Source: Vibrio navarrensis (lineage in GTDB: Bacteria; Pseudomonadota; Gammaproteobacteria; Enterobacterales; Vibrionaceae). From it: DNA of 64,000 nucleotides. A program made the position numbers and the translations under genes. The stretch spans positions 744,001 through 808,000 of the forward strand of contig NZ_JMCG01000002.1 in the NCBI RefSeq assembly GCF_000764325.1, in the 5' to 3' direction. This document shows positions 21,404 to 31,585 of this stretch, piece by piece (position 1 is the stretch's first letter; every line of letters starts with the position of its first letter). The notes beneath the pieces were generated by a model. The model was not told the DNA's origin. It did no database searches and saw nothing but the letters and a program-made list of their open reading frames with translations.

Positions 21404-22981
21404 CTATTTAAGGTAGGCAAAATAGGCATCGAGGAAAGCATCAAAATCCTGTTCATCGGCTTGTTCAGCCTCTTGCTGTTTACGGCGCGACTCGAGCACC
21501 TCTTGTTCCATCTGCTGCTGAGTAAAATGGCGATACTCATGAGCCAAATTGCTTTCGCGATACGTATTGCCCAAGGCACATCCGGTGCTGCCTAAACCGC
21601 CCTGCTGCTGAATAAGATCCAGTAGCTGGGCAGAGAGGGTACGTTCAGGATGCTCAATCCATGCTTCTAATGATTGACACACCGCACTGTAAGCTTGGGT
21701 ACCAAGAGCGCTATCCATCACTTCCGCCACGAGGCGCAACTCAGCAAACACGCGATGAGCCCAAGTTTGCAAGGTGAGTTTCTCTCCTTTGCAACCAATT
21801 TGCAGCTCCAAACCATACTGACGCCCAGAGGTCACCACTTTGTTCCAGTTCTCACGCCAGCACGCCAGCTCGCAGTTGTCCATCGGATCAGAGTCGGTCA
21901 GCGCCGCCCAAGTGAGGAAGAGATCCAAGAAGCGCACTTGTTCCTCAGTCACACCCACCGGGCTAAATGGGTTGACATCCAACGAGCGCACTTCAATGTA
22001 CTCGACTCCGCCACGCGCTAACGCTTCTGACGGTTTTTCTCCCGCACGCGTAACCCGTTTAGGGCGAATCGGTGCGTACAACTCATTTTCAATTTGCAGC
22101 ACATTGCTGTTCAATTGACGATATTCACCATCAACTTTTACACCCAATTGCGCGAATTCAGCAGACGGAGTACGAATCGCTTTCCCCAGTCCATCGAGGT
22201 ATTCTTCAATGCTGTTAAAGCCAATTTTCAAGCCACTTTGCGCACTGTTGGTATAACCCAAATCACTTAAGCGCAGAGAAGTGGCGTGCGGCAAGTAGAG
22301 CGTTTTGCCGATGTACTCGAACGGTAATGTGGTTTTACGACCTTGCAAAAATGATGAACACATGGCTGGTGAAGAACCAAAGAAATAGGGGATCAGCCAA
22401 CCAAAGCGGTAGTAGTTGCGGATCAGGGCAAAATAAGCCGCCGATTTGCTCTCTTGACGCTCTGCATCCTCTTGCTCGCCATACAGTGCATCCCAGAAAC
22501 TCTCCGGGAATGAGAAGTTAAAATGCACCCCAGAAATAATCTGCATCAAGCTGCCATAGCGACGTTTCAGACCTTCGCGATAAAGCGTCTTCATTTTGGC
22601 TGAGTTGGAAGTCCCGTATTGTGCCAGCTCAATCTGATCTTCGTTCTCCACATAGCAAGGCATCGACATCGGCCACATCTTCTCATCACCCAGTTTCGTT
22701 TGGGTGAAGTGGTGAATATCGTGAAGCTGATTCATCAGCTCATCAATGTCATGCGACACTGGCGTGATGAACTCCAACAACGACTCGGCAAAGTCGGTGG
22801 TGATCCATTGGTTAGTGAAGGCAGAGCCGAGCCCTTGCGGGTGCGGCGTAGTGGCAATTCGCCCTTGCTGACTGTAACGCAGCGTTTCTCTTTCCACACC
22901 GCGGCCAAACTGTTTGAACACTTCAGGGTTTCGTGCAACTAACTCGAGTCGCTCAGCAAAATCAGTCAAAATGAGATTCAC
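21404..22981 (-). CDS. gshA: Glutamate-cysteine ligase
   Basis: ATP-dependent ligase that makes gamma-glutamylcysteine, the first step of glutathione synthesis. It has 525 residues, close to the roughly 520 of the gammaproteobacterial type-1 enzyme. [10 protein letters not shown] near the N-terminus and GVHFNFSFP are recognisable. The C-terminus is rich in Gln/Glu. It is followed by the transglycosylase-like gene and luxS, an order known from V. cholerae. Confidence 0.97.
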   Translation of the reverse strand: MNLILTDFAERLELVARNPEVFKQFGRGVERETLRYSQQGRIATTPHPQGLGSAFTNQWITTDFAESLLEFITPVSHDIDELMNQLHDIHHFTQTKLGDEKMWPMSMPCYVENEDQIELAQYGTSNSAKMKTLYREGLKRRYGSLMQIISGVHFNFSFPESFWDALYGEQEDAERQESKSAAYFALIRNYYRFGWLIPYFFGSSPAMCSSFLQGRKTTLPFEYIGKTLYLPHATSLRLSDLGYTNSAQSGLKIGFNSIEEYLDGLGKAIRTPSAEFAQLGVKVDGEYRQLNSNVLQIENELYAPIRPKRVTRAGEKPSEALARGGVEYIEVRSLDVNPFSPVGVTEEQVRFLDLFLTWAALTDSDPMDNCELACWRENWNKVVTSGRQYGLELQIGCKGEKLTLQTWAHRVFAELRLVAEVMDSALGTQAYSAVCQSLEAWIEHPERTLSAQLLDLIQQQGGLGSTGCALGNTYRESNLAHEYRHFTQQQMEQEVLESRRKQQEAEQADEQDFDAFLDAYFAYLK

Positions 22982-23035
22982 TTATGTCAGAAGCTTGCAG
23001 CAGCCAGTGTGCAAACTGAATTGTCGGAAATTGCA

Positions 23036-23079
23036 TTGGTCTGGATACCCTTCTGCCAGCAAAAGGGTATCCAGACCAA
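23036..23079. repeat. Long perfect inverted repeat in the gshA leader
   Basis: Seventeen-base perfect arms (TTGGTCTGGATACCCTT and its complement) around a 10-nt loop, 55 bp upstream of the gshA ATG. No T run follows on either strand. Confidence 0.9.
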
Positions 23080-23086
23080 CATCATG

Positions 23087-23110
23087 TAGCGGGAGTCTCC
23101 CCCCGCTACT
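23087..23110 (-). terminator. Hairpin after the M16 protease gene
   Basis: GTAGCGGG arms paired with CCCGCTAC, 12 bp past the protease stop on the minus strand. It lacks a T run, so efficiency is unclear. Confidence 0.45.
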
Positions 23111-23121
23111 AAATGTGTACT

Positions 23122-25980
23122 CTATCGGATGATTTCAAGCTCTTCTATCTCTTTATTCAACTTTTCCAGTTGCGGCCGAAGCGTTTTCGCATCGCCCACC
23201 ACTATCATTTGATATTGAGACGGATCAAACCATTTCGCAGATAACTCATTGAGCGTTTGCTTGCTCACTTGCTCCACTAAAGCATTACGCTGTTGCAGGT
23301 AGTCCTCATCCAAGCTGTAGGCCAAAATGTTGCCAATCAGCCCCGCTTTTTGCCCCGGAGTCTCGTACTTCAGCGCATCTTGTTGGCCAACCGCTTGACG
23401 CATGAAAGCCAGTTCCTCATCCGACATACCTGAGAGTGAGAACTCACTCAGCTCATTCTCCATCTCCATCAGTGCTGCAACGGTGGCATCGGCTCGAACC
23501 TGAGCGTCAAACACCACGACGCCAGTTTCAAGATTGCCGGAGAAATAGCCTTGAGCGCCATAGGTATAACCTTTGTCTTCGCGCAGGTTTTGATTGAGAC
23601 GGCTGTTGAAATTGCCCGCCAAGTTGAAGTTGGCTAACTGAGCGAGGAACATTTCCCCCGTGGCATCATAAGGCAGGCCGAGTCGAACCATGCGAATGAC
23701 GCTTTGCGGTGCCCCCGGCTTGTCAACCAAATAGATCTTGGGCTCAGTCTGCGCTTTAACTACTTGCGGACGATACAGCGGTGCAGCGTCGTCTTTCCAC
23801 GCTTTCCAAAAGGCCAACTGTTTGCTCACGTCTCGCTTGCTCAGATCGCCGACCACCACAATTTGTGCGCTCTGCGGCGTGTAATGAGACTGGTAGAAGG
23901 CTTTCACATCGTCGAGTGTCAACGCTTGCAAGGAGGCAAGCGTGCCATCACTGGAACGGGCAAATAAGGTATCGCCAAACATCACTTGGCGAGTGGCTTG
24001 TGACGCCATCCAGCTCGGTTGCTGCTGTTGATACACCGCCCCTTCAATCATCTGTTTCTGCGCACGGGCAAAATCTTCTTCTTTGAAAGCGGGCGATTGA
24101 ACCATTTCTTGCAAAATCTGCAGCGTAGCCGGGAGGTTTTTCTCCAATGCAGACAAAGTAACATTGGTGGTATAACGCTCTGCCGAAACGGAAATGGTGC
24201 TGCCAAGCTTATCGAGCTCCGCCTGAATCTGCTCCGCGCTGCGCTTGCTGGTCCCTTCGTGCAACATCGCCGCGGTTAACTTGGCAAGCCCTTCTTGGCC
24301 TTTCGCCTCGAAGCGGCTTCCGGCCGGAAACTTAAACTGCATCAACACCGTTGGGGTTTCATCGCTCACGGCTCCGAGCAGTTCACTGCCGTTGTCAAAA
24401 TGCAGTTTGTAGAGCTCTGGCATTTGCGCTTTGACTGGTTCACCAACGGGTGGCATTACCGAGCGGTCAAAATCATCCTGCGCTTTACGATAAACCAATT
24501 GATCGTCGCTAATTTTCTGATATTCCGGCAGAGTGCGAGCTGGCGTAACAAAGTTGGCTTTTTGAACCGCCAAATCGGTGCGTCCTTTGGGCACCACACT
24601 TAAGGTCACCTTGTTTTTGCCAGCAATGAAGTCCTGATAGGCCTGATTGACTGACTCTGGTGTCACCGCTCGCAGTTGATCAAGCTGATATTCAATGCGA
24701 TCGGGTTGACCAAAGAAGGTTTCATTGGCTGCAAGTTGACTTACTTTACCGCTGACACTTTGCAAAGCAAATACGGCATCCGCTTCCGCTTTGCCAGTAA
24801 TTTGCTCTAAACGGCTTTGATCTGCTCCTTTCTGCTCAAATTGCGCCAGTGTCTGCATCAACTCTTGGTAGAGTTTACTCAGATCGCCTTTCTCTCCCGA
24901 ATCGCCCATCGCATACACGTAAAACGTGCAAGAGAGTTCAGCACAATCTTGAAATGCACCCGCGTCAACCGCTTTTTGCGTCTTGATCAGGTTTTGATAG
25001 AGCAAGCTATTATTCCCTGAGCCAAGCAAACTCGCCAGCGCATCCAATGAGGCTTGATGTTCTTCGCCATTGTAAGTTGTCGGCCAGCCAATCATCACCA
25101 TCGGCTGACGAATGCGATCTTCTAAAGTGATAAAGCGGTTTTCGGCCAGTGTGGCAGGTTGCTTCGGTGCGTTTTCTACCTCTGGACCACGGGGAATCGA
25201 GCCAAAATATTTGTTCACCCACTGCAAGGTTTGCTCGGTATCAATGTCACCACCAATGGTGATCACCGCATTGTTTGGCCCATACCAGCGTAAGAAGAAG
25301 GCTTTTAGATCATTGACATCCACACGGTCAAGATCTTCAACATAACCAATGGTTTGCCAAGAATAAGGGTGACCTTCCGGATACATGGCTTCGGCCATGC
25401 GCTCCCAAATCAAACCATAAGGACGGTTGTCATAGCGCTGCGCACGTTCGTTCTTCACCGTATCTCGCTGAATCTCAAACTTACGCTGAGAAACTGCATC
25501 GAGAAGAAAGCCCATACGATCCGACTCCAACCAGAGCATTTTCTCTAGTTGATTGGCTGGGACGGTTTCAAAATAGTTAGTTCTATCACGGTTAGTGGTG
25601 CCATTGAGGCTGCCGCCCGCTTCGGTAATGATCTTAAAGTGCTGCTGATCGCCCACGTTCTCAGAACCTTGAAACATCATGTGCTCAAAGAAATGAGCGA
25701 AACCCGATTTTCCGACCTCTTCACGAGCCGATCCCACATGGTAAGTGACATCCACATGCACTAAGGGATCAGAATGGTCCGGAGAAAGAATCACCGTTAA
25801 ACCATTGGCAAGGCGATATTTTTCGTAGGGAATTTTGACCTTGCCAGATTGCGCTTCTGATTCTTCAACCAATGTCACGCCTTCAGGCAGCGAGGAGAAA
25901 AAGGGCACGGAAACCGATTTTACCGACGCACAGCCTACCAGCACGAACAGCGAGCAAGCACTTAGCATAAATTTTTTCAT
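23122..25980 (-). CDS. M16 family zinc metalloprotease, lipoprotein
   Basis: Pitrilysin/insulinase-type protease of 952 residues. The signal peptide ends in a lipobox LVGC (C17), so the protein is probably anchored in the outer or inner membrane facing the periplasm. The first M16 repeat has the inverted zinc motif HFFEH (H96, E99, H100) with the downstream Glu region. A second, non-catalytic repeat occupies roughly residues 510-930, as in YhjJ-like and PqqL-like proteases. The substrate is unknown. It lies upstream of gshA and downstream of a yqaA-like gene. Confidence 0.92.
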   Translation of the reverse strand: MKKFMLSACSLFVLVGCASVKSVSVPFFSSLPEGVTLVEESEAQSGKVKIPYEKYRLANGLTVILSPDHSDPLVHVDVTYHVGSAREEVGKSGFAHFFEHMMFQGSENVGDQQHFKIITEAGGSLNGTTNRDRTNYFETVPANQLEKMLWLESDRMGFLLDAVSQRKFEIQRDTVKNERAQRYDNRPYGLIWERMAEAMYPEGHPYSWQTIGYVEDLDRVDVNDLKAFFLRWYGPNNAVITIGGDIDTEQTLQWVNKYFGSIPRGPEVENAPKQPATLAENRFITLEDRIRQPMVMIGWPTTYNGEEHQASLDALASLLGSGNNSLLYQNLIKTQKAVDAGAFQDCAELSCTFYVYAMGDSGEKGDLSKLYQELMQTLAQFEQKGADQSRLEQITGKAEADAVFALQSVSGKVSQLAANETFFGQPDRIEYQLDQLRAVTPESVNQAYQDFIAGKNKVTLSVVPKGRTDLAVQKANFVTPARTLPEYQKISDDQLVYRKAQDDFDRSVMPPVGEPVKAQMPELYKLHFDNGSELLGAVSDETPTVLMQFKFPAGSRFEAKGQEGLAKLTAAMLHEGTSKRSAEQIQAELDKLGSTISVSAERYTTNVTLSALEKNLPATLQILQEMVQSPAFKEEDFARAQKQMIEGAVYQQQQPSWMASQATRQVMFGDTLFARSSDGTLASLQALTLDDVKAFYQSHYTPQSAQIVVVGDLSKRDVSKQLAFWKAWKDDAAPLYRPQVVKAQTEPKIYLVDKPGAPQSVIRMVRLGLPYDATGEMFLAQLANFNLAGNFNSRLNQNLREDKGYTYGAQGYFSGNLETGVVVFDAQVRADATVAALMEMENELSEFSLSGMSDEELAFMRQAVGQQDALKYETPGQKAGLIGNILAYSLDEDYLQQRNALVEQVSKQTLNELSAKWFDPSQYQMIVVGDAKTLRPQLEKLNKEIEELEIIR

Positions 25981-25989
25981 GCGTTTTCC

Positions 25990-26451
25990 TTAGAACAAAC
26001 CGAAATAGAGAGCCGCCAGCACGCTGTAACGGACGGCTTTGCCCAGCGCAATCAGCGCTAGACAAGGAAGAAATTTCATACGTAGCCAACCAGCCGCCAA
26101 ACAGAGCGGATCACCAATCACGGGCAACCAACTGAAAAAAAGCGCGACATATCCATAGTTGGAGAGCCACCTCATAGCGGTATGACCTTGTTTTTCTTGC
26201 TGAGTTCGATTCGGTAGTAAGTAACCCAGCCAATAATTGCTCAGCCCACCGAGGGTATTGCCCAGCGTGGCGATGAAAATCACCTGAACAACTGGAAACT
26301 GCTGCAAAGATAAGGTCGCGATCAAGCCTGCTTCTGAACCACCGGGCAGCAAGGTGGCACTTAAAAAACCAGTGAAAAAAAGCACCCAAAGGGCAGAATC
26401 AGAAAACCACAAGGCAAACTGAGCGAAACCTTGGTTAAAGGCATCTAGCAT
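25990..26451 (-). CDS. YqaA family membrane protein (DedA/VTT-related)
   Basis: Small polytopic protein of 153 residues with about four hydrophobic segments. The central LPGGSEAGLIATL and the GNTLGGLSNYWLGY segment resemble YqaA proteins of the SNARE-associated/DedA superfamily. The function of the family in bacteria is not settled; roles in membrane homeostasis have been proposed. It overlaps the preceding oxidoreductase gene by 7 bp and ends 9 bp before the protease gene, so the three are probably cotranscribed. Confidence 0.85.
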   Translation of the reverse strand: MLDAFNQGFAQFALWFSDSALWVLFFTGFLSATLLPGGSEAGLIATLSLQQFPVVQVIFIATLGNTLGGLSNYWLGYLLPNRTQQEKQGHTAMRWLSNYGYVALFFSWLPVIGDPLCLAAGWLRMKFLPCLALIALGKAVRYSVLAALYFGLF

Positions 26452-27404
26452 TGCATATCAAGCAGCACCTTGCCTCGCGTGTGCCCTGATTCGATCTGTT
26501 GGTGCGCCGCAGCCACTTCTGTCATGGGAAATACCTGTTGAATTTCGCTTTTCAACAGACCAACGCCCACCATATACAGCAGGGTGTTTAACTGCTCCGG
26601 AGTGGGTTCAACCAACATACCAGAGGCCTCAAAACCGAGCATTTTCGCTTTTTCGCAGATCATCTCCGCCGTCAACGTGGGCACAGTGATGACTCGCGCA
26701 TTGTCCTTGAGACATTTGAGCGCATCCAAGGCGACTTCGCCACCGACGAGATCGATCAACACGTCAACTTCCTGAAGGCGCTCAGACGCAGGAGCAAACT
26801 GGTAGTTAATCGCGTGTGCGCCTAGTGTGGCCATGTAATCAAGATTTCGTTCACTACAGGTGGTGTACACTTCCGCTTTCGCTGCCACGGCAATTTGCAC
26901 CGCAATGTGGCCCACGCCTCCTGCCCCGGCAAGGATTAAGACCCGGTCCCCTTCTTTGACGCCCGCTTTATTGATTGCCTGAGCCGCCGTTTGCCCGGCT
27001 AACGGCAAGGCTGCCGCCGCTTCCAGCGTCACCGAATCGGGTACTCTGCTCAATTGGCACTCGTCTACACACAGATACTGGCTGTAACCCCCCCCTTGCA
27101 AAGGGAAACCCACAAAGCCTGCGACGGCATCTCCCACGGCAAAATTATGGGCACCATCACCACAGCTCACCACTTTGCCGGCAATGTCATAACCCGGTGT
27201 CCAAGGCAGTTTGTCTTTGTTTTGCGCGGCGGCCCAACCTAACCCAGCTCGAGTTTTGACGTCGATGGGATTGACTCCGGCAAAAGAGACTTTCACCAAT
27301 ACCTGCCCAGCTTGGGGCTGAGGCACCTCAGAACTACGTATTGCCAGAACCTCTGGTCCACCAAATTTGCTAATGACGATTTGCTTATTTTCCATAATAG
27401 GCAT
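26445..27404 (-). CDS. Zinc-independent NADP-dependent alcohol dehydrogenase/quinone oxidoreductase family protein
   Basis: Medium-chain reductase/dehydrogenase of 319 residues. It has a GroES-like N-terminal half (KVSFAGVNPIDVKTR) and a Rossmann half with AGAGGVGHIAVQIA. The structural and catalytic zinc cysteines of alcohol dehydrogenases are absent, as in quinone oxidoreductases. The substrate is unknown. It starts just after the terminator of the oadGAB operon and overlaps the yqaA-like gene. A second in-frame ATG lies three codons downstream. Confidence 0.88.
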   Translation of the reverse strand: MPIMENKQIVISKFGGPEVLAIRSSEVPQPQAGQVLVKVSFAGVNPIDVKTRAGLGWAAAQNKDKLPWTPGYDIAGKVVSCGDGAHNFAVGDAVAGFVGFPLQGGGYSQYLCVDECQLSRVPDSVTLEAAAALPLAGQTAAQAINKAGVKEGDRVLILAGAGGVGHIAVQIAVAAKAEVYTTCSERNLDYMATLGAHAINYQFAPASERLQEVDVLIDLVGGEVALDALKCLKDNARVITVPTLTAEMICEKAKMLGFEASGMLVEPTPEQLNTLLYMVGVGLLKSEIQQVFPMTEVAAAHQQIESGHTRGKVLLDMQC

Positions 27405-27413
27405 TCTCTACCG

Positions 27414-27445
27414 ATAAAAAGAAGGGGATGCGAAAGCATCCCCTT
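27414..27445 (-). terminator. Intrinsic terminator of oadGAB
   Basis: Arms AAGGGGATGC / GCATCCCCTT with a four-base loop (TTTC on the transcribed strand), followed on the minus strand by TTCTTTTTATC. It lies 74 bp past the oadB stop and just before the next gene. Confidence 0.88.
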
Positions 27446-27518
27446 GACTATAAACCATTTTGTTTCTTGGCGTTAACCGTGAAAAGACAATTTGACCGAC
27501 ATTTCACGTAACACAGTG

Positions 27519-28649
27519 TTAACCCACTAACGCCAACAAAATCCCTGCGGCTACCGCACTACCAAGTACACCTGCCACGTTTGGCCCCATCGCGTGCATC
27601 AGCAAAAAGTTCTGCGGGTTGGCCTCAAGCCCGACCTTGTTCACCACCCGAGCCGCCATAGGCACGGCCGACACCCCAGCCGCACCGATCAGCGGGTTGA
27701 TGTCTTCTTTGGAAAACTTGTTCAGCACTTTCGCCATTAAAACCCCTGCACCAGTGCCGATGCTAAAGGCCACCGCTCCCAACGCCAGAATACCGAGCGT
27801 TTCAAGGTTGAGGAACTTATCCGCCTGAAGCTTCGAGCCCACACCAAGACCAAGGAAGATGGTCACGATGTTGATAAGCTCGTTTTGCGCTGTCTTAGAC
27901 AAACGTTCCACCACACCAGCTTCGCGCATCAAGTTTCCTAAACAGAACATACCCACTAGCGGTGTCGCCGAAGGTAAAAACAGGATGGTCATCAGCAACA
28001 CAGCTAGGGGAAAGAGAACTTTCTCGATTTTGCTCACATGACGCAACTGCGCCATTTTGATCTTCCGCTCTTCCACCGTGGTCAGTGCTTTCATGATCGG
28101 TGGCTGTATGATCGGCACCAGCGCCATGTAGCTGTAGGCAGCCACCGCAATCGCACCCAAGAGATCAGGGGAGAGTCGGCTAGCGAGGAAAATCGCCGTC
28201 GGGCCATCAGCACCACCGATAATCGCTATCGAAGAGGCATCCGCCATGGTGAACTCCATGCCCGGTACATAGTTGAGCAAAATCGCACCAAATAGGGTGG
28301 CGAAAATACCAAACTGCGCCGCAGCGCCCAAGAGTAGCGTTTTCGGGTTTGCGATCAACGCACCAAAGTCAGTCATCGCTCCCACGCCCATAAAGATCAG
28401 CAATGGGAACACGCCCGTCTCAATGCCGACGTGGTAAACGTAATAGAGCAAACCACCCGGCTCGGTAAAACCTGCATTGGGGATATTGGCCAAGATGGCG
28501 CCAAAGCCGATCGGCAATAAAAGTAAGGGTTCAAAGCCCTTACTGATCGCCAAAAACAGCAGCAAGCAGCCAACGGCGATCATGCAGATCTGGCCAAACT
28601 CAAAATGCGCGATCCCCGTTTCAGACCAGAGAGTTAATAATCCGTCCAT
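27519..28649 (-). CDS. oadB: Oxaloacetate decarboxylase, beta subunit (Na+ pump)
   Basis: Integral membrane subunit that decarboxylates carboxybiotin and couples this to Na+ export. The 376-residue protein has about nine to eleven membrane helices and the conserved [10 protein letters not shown] segment, with further conserved regions [16 protein letters not shown] and [14 protein letters not shown]. It follows oadA by 9 bp. It forms the pump with OadA and OadG. Confidence 0.97.
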   Translation of the reverse strand: MDGLLTLWSETGIAHFEFGQICMIAVGCLLLFLAISKGFEPLLLLPIGFGAILANIPNAGFTEPGGLLYYVYHVGIETGVFPLLIFMGVGAMTDFGALIANPKTLLLGAAAQFGIFATLFGAILLNYVPGMEFTMADASSIAIIGGADGPTAIFLASRLSPDLLGAIAVAAYSYMALVPIIQPPIMKALTTVEERKIKMAQLRHVSKIEKVLFPLAVLLMTILFLPSATPLVGMFCLGNLMREAGVVERLSKTAQNELINIVTIFLGLGVGSKLQADKFLNLETLGILALGAVAFSIGTGAGVLMAKVLNKFSKEDINPLIGAAGVSAVPMAARVVNKVGLEANPQNFLLMHAMGPNVAGVLGSAVAAGILLALVG

Positions 28650-28658
28650 GGTTCTCCC

Positions 28659-30449
28659 TTATGCCAGACTCAGCAGTGGTGCGCCAACAGTGACGGAATC
28701 CCCTTCTTTTACATTGAGCTCTTGCACAATGCCGCTGCGGGCAGCGCGGATTTCCGTTTCCATCTTCATCGCTTCCAAAATCAGCAGGATATCCCCCTCT
28801 TCCACCGGAGCGCCCGCTTGCACGTGCACTTTGAAAATATTCCCGGCCAAAGGCGCAGAAACGGCTTCAGCGTCCGCACTGGCTGGCAATGGTGTCGCGG
28901 GAGTCGCTCGGGCGGGGGCAACACTTGGTGTTACAGAAGTTAGCTGGCCTTCAGGTCCCACTTCAACGTGGAACACCTGACCATCCACGCGCACGCTGTA
29001 AGCTTCCACTTTGCCGTTACTTACTTTCGCGGGCGCGGCTGGTTTGACATCGTCAGCGCTTGGCATAGGCTCAAAGGCTTCTGGGTTGCCACGATTTTTC
29101 AAAAATTTCAGACCGACTTGAGGGAAAAGTGCATAGGTGAGCACGTCATCCACACTCTCTTCAGCCAAACGAATGCCTTCAGCCTTCGCTTTTGCTAGCA
29201 GCTCGTCCGTCAACGTCTCAAGCTCGGCTTGTAACAAATCCGCCGGACGACACACCACTGGCTCTGCGCCATTGAGAACACGCGCTTGCAATTCAGCATT
29301 GACTGGTGCAGGTGCTGCGCCATATTCCCCTTTCAGAACGCCCGCCGTTTCTTTGGTGATGCTCTTATAGCGCTCACCAGTGAGCACGTTGATCACCGCC
29401 TGAGTGCCGACAATCTGCGAGGTAGGTGTGACCAAAGGGATAAAACCCAGATCTTCACGCACACGAGGGATCTCTTGTAGTACTTCGTCAATGCGATCCG
29501 CTGCGCCTTGCTCTTTGAGCTGGCTCTCCATGTTCGTCAACATGCCACCGGGCACTTGAGCAATCAGAATGCGCGAATCCACCCCTTTCAACTGACCTTC
29601 AAATTTTGCGTACTTTTTACGCACCTCACGAAAGTAAGCCGCAATAGGTTCGAGCTGTTCAAGCTGCAAATTGGTATCTCGCTCGGTTCCTTGAAGCATC
29701 GCCACCACCGTTTCTGTGGGCGTGTGACCGTAAGTACAGCTCATTGAGGAAATCGCAGTATCGAGAATATCGATGCCCGCTTCGACCGCTTTTATCGCCG
29801 TTGCCGTTGAGAGACCAGTAGTCGCGTGGCAGTGCAGCGCGAGTGGGATGTCACAAGACGCTTTGATGCGCGTAATCAGCTCTTGCGCTTCATACGGCTT
29901 GAGCAAACCCGACATATCTTTAATGCACAGCGAATGGCAACCAAGATCTTCGAGACGTTTAGCGAGATCGACCCAAGTGTCCGCATTGTGTACTGGGCTT
30001 GTGGTGTAAGAGAGTGTACCTTGTGCATGGGCGCCAACATCAATGGTTGCCTTGACCGCCTTTTGAAAGTTGCGTACATCATTCATCGCATCAAAGATAC
30101 GAAAGACATCCATCCCATTGGTATGTGCGCGCTCGACAAACTTTTCCACCACGTCATCCGCGTAGTGACGGTAACCCAATAGGTTTTGTCCACGCAGTAA
30201 CATCTGCATTGGCGTGTTTGGCATCGCCTTTTTCAGTGCACGTAAACGTTCCCAAGGGTCTTCTCCTAGAAAACGGATACAAGCGTCGAACGTTGCACCG
30301 CCCCAGGTTTCTAACGACCAATAACCCACTTTGTCTAACTCAGCTGCGATAGGCAGCATATCTTCAATACGCATACGCGTAGCAAACAGTGACTGATGGG
30401 CATCACGAAGTACCACATCGGTAATAGCTAGTGGTTTAGACATGCTCAT
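28659..30449 (-). CDS. oadA: Oxaloacetate decarboxylase, alpha subunit
   Basis: Cytoplasmic, biotin-carrying carboxyltransferase that moves the carboxyl group of oxaloacetate to biotin. It has 596 residues: an N-terminal HMGL-like TIM barrel ([18 protein letters not shown]), the conserved carboxylase domain, an Ala/Pro-rich linker and a C-terminal biotinyl domain with EAMKMET (biotin lysine K562). It lies between oadG and oadB, the standard order. In vibrios such pumps serve citrate fermentation or oxaloacetate homeostasis. No citrate genes are next to it here. Confidence 0.98.
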   Translation of the reverse strand: MSMSKPLAITDVVLRDAHQSLFATRMRIEDMLPIAAELDKVGYWSLETWGGATFDACIRFLGEDPWERLRALKKAMPNTPMQMLLRGQNLLGYRHYADDVVEKFVERAHTNGMDVFRIFDAMNDVRNFQKAVKATIDVGAHAQGTLSYTTSPVHNADTWVDLAKRLEDLGCHSLCIKDMSGLLKPYEAQELITRIKASCDIPLALHCHATTGLSTATAIKAVEAGIDILDTAISSMSCTYGHTPTETVVAMLQGTERDTNLQLEQLEPIAAYFREVRKKYAKFEGQLKGVDSRILIAQVPGGMLTNMESQLKEQGAADRIDEVLQEIPRVREDLGFIPLVTPTSQIVGTQAVINVLTGERYKSITKETAGVLKGEYGAAPAPVNAELQARVLNGAEPVVCRPADLLQAELETLTDELLAKAKAEGIRLAEESVDDVLTYALFPQVGLKFLKNRGNPEAFEPMPSADDVKPAAPAKVSNGKVEAYSVRVDGQVFHVEVGPEGQLTSVTPSVAPARATPATPLPASADAEAVSAPLAGNIFKVHVQAGAPVEEGDILLILEAMKMETEIRAARSGIVQELNVKEGDSVTVGAPLLSLA

Positions 30450-30474
30450 AAACTCCTTTTAATCCTTTCATTTG

Positions 30475-30732
30475 CTACTTTGCAATCGAGGCGCGATGCT
30501 GTTGAATCGCCGCAGAGATTGCCGCCACAACCTGTGGGCTGACAGTGGATGAGGTTGATTGATTTGCTTTAGTCGTTTTCGCTGCAACGAGCTTCTCTGG
30601 TACTTCTTGTGGTACCAATGTCGACATGAATCGAATAAGAAAAATAAGAATGGTGAGAAAAATAAACACGACCCCCATCCCTGTAACCATCAGGGTGGCC
30701 GCCTCTATTAATTGGCTTCCAATATTTGTCAT
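30475..30732 (-). CDS. oadG: Oxaloacetate decarboxylase, gamma subunit
   Basis: Small membrane subunit that assembles the alpha and beta subunits and binds zinc in characterised homologues. With ATG at 30732, preceded by AAGGAAG, it has 85 residues; an in-frame ATG seven codons upstream is less likely. It has one membrane helix (MVTGMGVVFIFLTILIFLI) and a hydrophilic C-terminus ending QQHRASIAK. First gene of oadGAB. Confidence 0.94.
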   Translation of the reverse strand: MTNIGSQLIEAATLMVTGMGVVFIFLTILIFLIRFMSTLVPQEVPEKLVAAKTTKANQSTSSTVSPQVVAAISAAIQQHRASIAK

Positions 30733-30790
30733 TTTGCTTCCTTTCTGTGTCATCCTGACAACATCAGAATCGCTATTTCAGCACTTCTGA

Positions 30791-30825
30791 TTAACCGATT
30801 ATCTAGATCGGTTAAATTTTGTCAA
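30791..30825 (-). promoter_or_regulatory. oadGAB promoter overlapped by a perfect palindrome
   Basis: On the minus strand, TTGACA (30825-30820) and GATAAT (30803-30798) are 16 bp apart, a good sigma-70 promoter. A perfect palindrome TTAACCGAT-N7-ATCGGTTAA (30791-30815) covers the -10 region and most of the spacer, 59-83 bp before the oadG start. This is the position of a repressor operator; the regulator is unknown. The rest of 30826-31160 shows no gene, only a short direct repeat (ATTAGCCACTT, near 30905 and 30935). Confidence 0.7.
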
Positions 30826-31162
30826 TTTTGTTTAATAAAGGTTTCCGAACAGCCCACAACACAGGTTGTTTTTTCACCACACAGATCACATAACTTGAAA
30901 CAATTAGCCACTTTTTTCTGATTTAAGGTGGACATTAGCCACTTTACTGTAGTGAAAGCACTAAAACTGCGATGAAGCTAAAGAAAAGAGAATAACTATT
31001 TGAAAAATAAGAAAAGTAAAAGCAGGGAAATTTAACAAAATAGCAACAAACAACGCATTCATTGAGTGGCAAAGCGCTGGGAAATCGCCTTAATCGAGAA
31101 GAGTGAATCGAAGCGCAAATCAAACCGCTTGCAGCGAGAGAAAGAATAAGTCGGTTAGCAGG

Positions 31163-31193
31163 AAAAGAAAAGCCTCGCAAACTGCGAGGCTTT
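31163..31193 (-). terminator. Intrinsic terminator of the tRNA array
   Basis: Perfect 11-bp arms AAAGCCTCGCA / TGCGAGGCTTT with a 3-nt loop, followed on the minus strand by CTTTTCTTTTCC. It lies 8 bp after the last tRNA. Confidence 0.92.
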
Positions 31194-31200
31194 GTCAAAA

Positions 31201-31277
31201 TGGCGCGCTCGAGAGGATTCGAACCTCTGACCGCCTGGTTCGTAGCCAGGTACTCTATCCAGCTGAGCTACGAGCGC
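31201..31277 (-). tRNA. tRNA-Arg (ACG)
   Basis: 77-nt cloverleaf with encoded CCA: acceptor GCGCTCG, anticodon loop CTACGAA (anticodon ACG, normally deaminated to ICG), T-loop GGTTCGAATCC. Last gene of the array in transcription order. Confidence 0.97.
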
Positions 31278-31323
31278 GCAATAATTTGTTTTCACCTCCA
31301 CACTTTTCCTAGAGTAAGAAAAG

Positions 31324-31400
31324 TGGCGCGTCCGAGAGGATTCGAACCTCTGACCGCCTGGTTCGTAGCCAGGTACTCTATCCAGCTGAGCTACGGACGC
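31324..31400 (-). tRNA. tRNA-Arg (ACG)
   Basis: 77 nt with encoded CCA and anticodon ACG. The acceptor is GCGTCCG paired with CGGACGC, so it differs from the first copy by a compensated base pair. Confidence 0.97.
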
Positions 31401-31462
31401 GCAGGTGTTTGATATCGACACAAAATACTGAGTCGCTATCAGGAACCAAAGTCCCTTAATAA

Positions 31463-31539
31463 TGGCGCGCTCGAGAGGATTCGAACCTCTGACCGCCTGG
31501 TTCGTAGCCAGGTACTCTATCCAGCTGAGCTACGAGCGC
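31463..31539 (-). tRNA. tRNA-Arg (ACG)
   Basis: 77 nt, identical to the copy at 31201. The following spacer is also nearly identical, which marks a 262-bp duplication. Confidence 0.97.
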
Positions 31540-31585
31540 GCAATAATTTGTTTTCACCTCAACACTTTTCCTAGAGTGAGAAAAG

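Noticed and set aside
21379..21579. Extended N-terminus of the transglycosylase-like lipoprotein inside gshA
   Set aside because: The extension has no signal-peptide character and overlaps gshA coding sequence. The GTG at 21378 has a Shine-Dalgarno and gives a proper lipoprotein signal.
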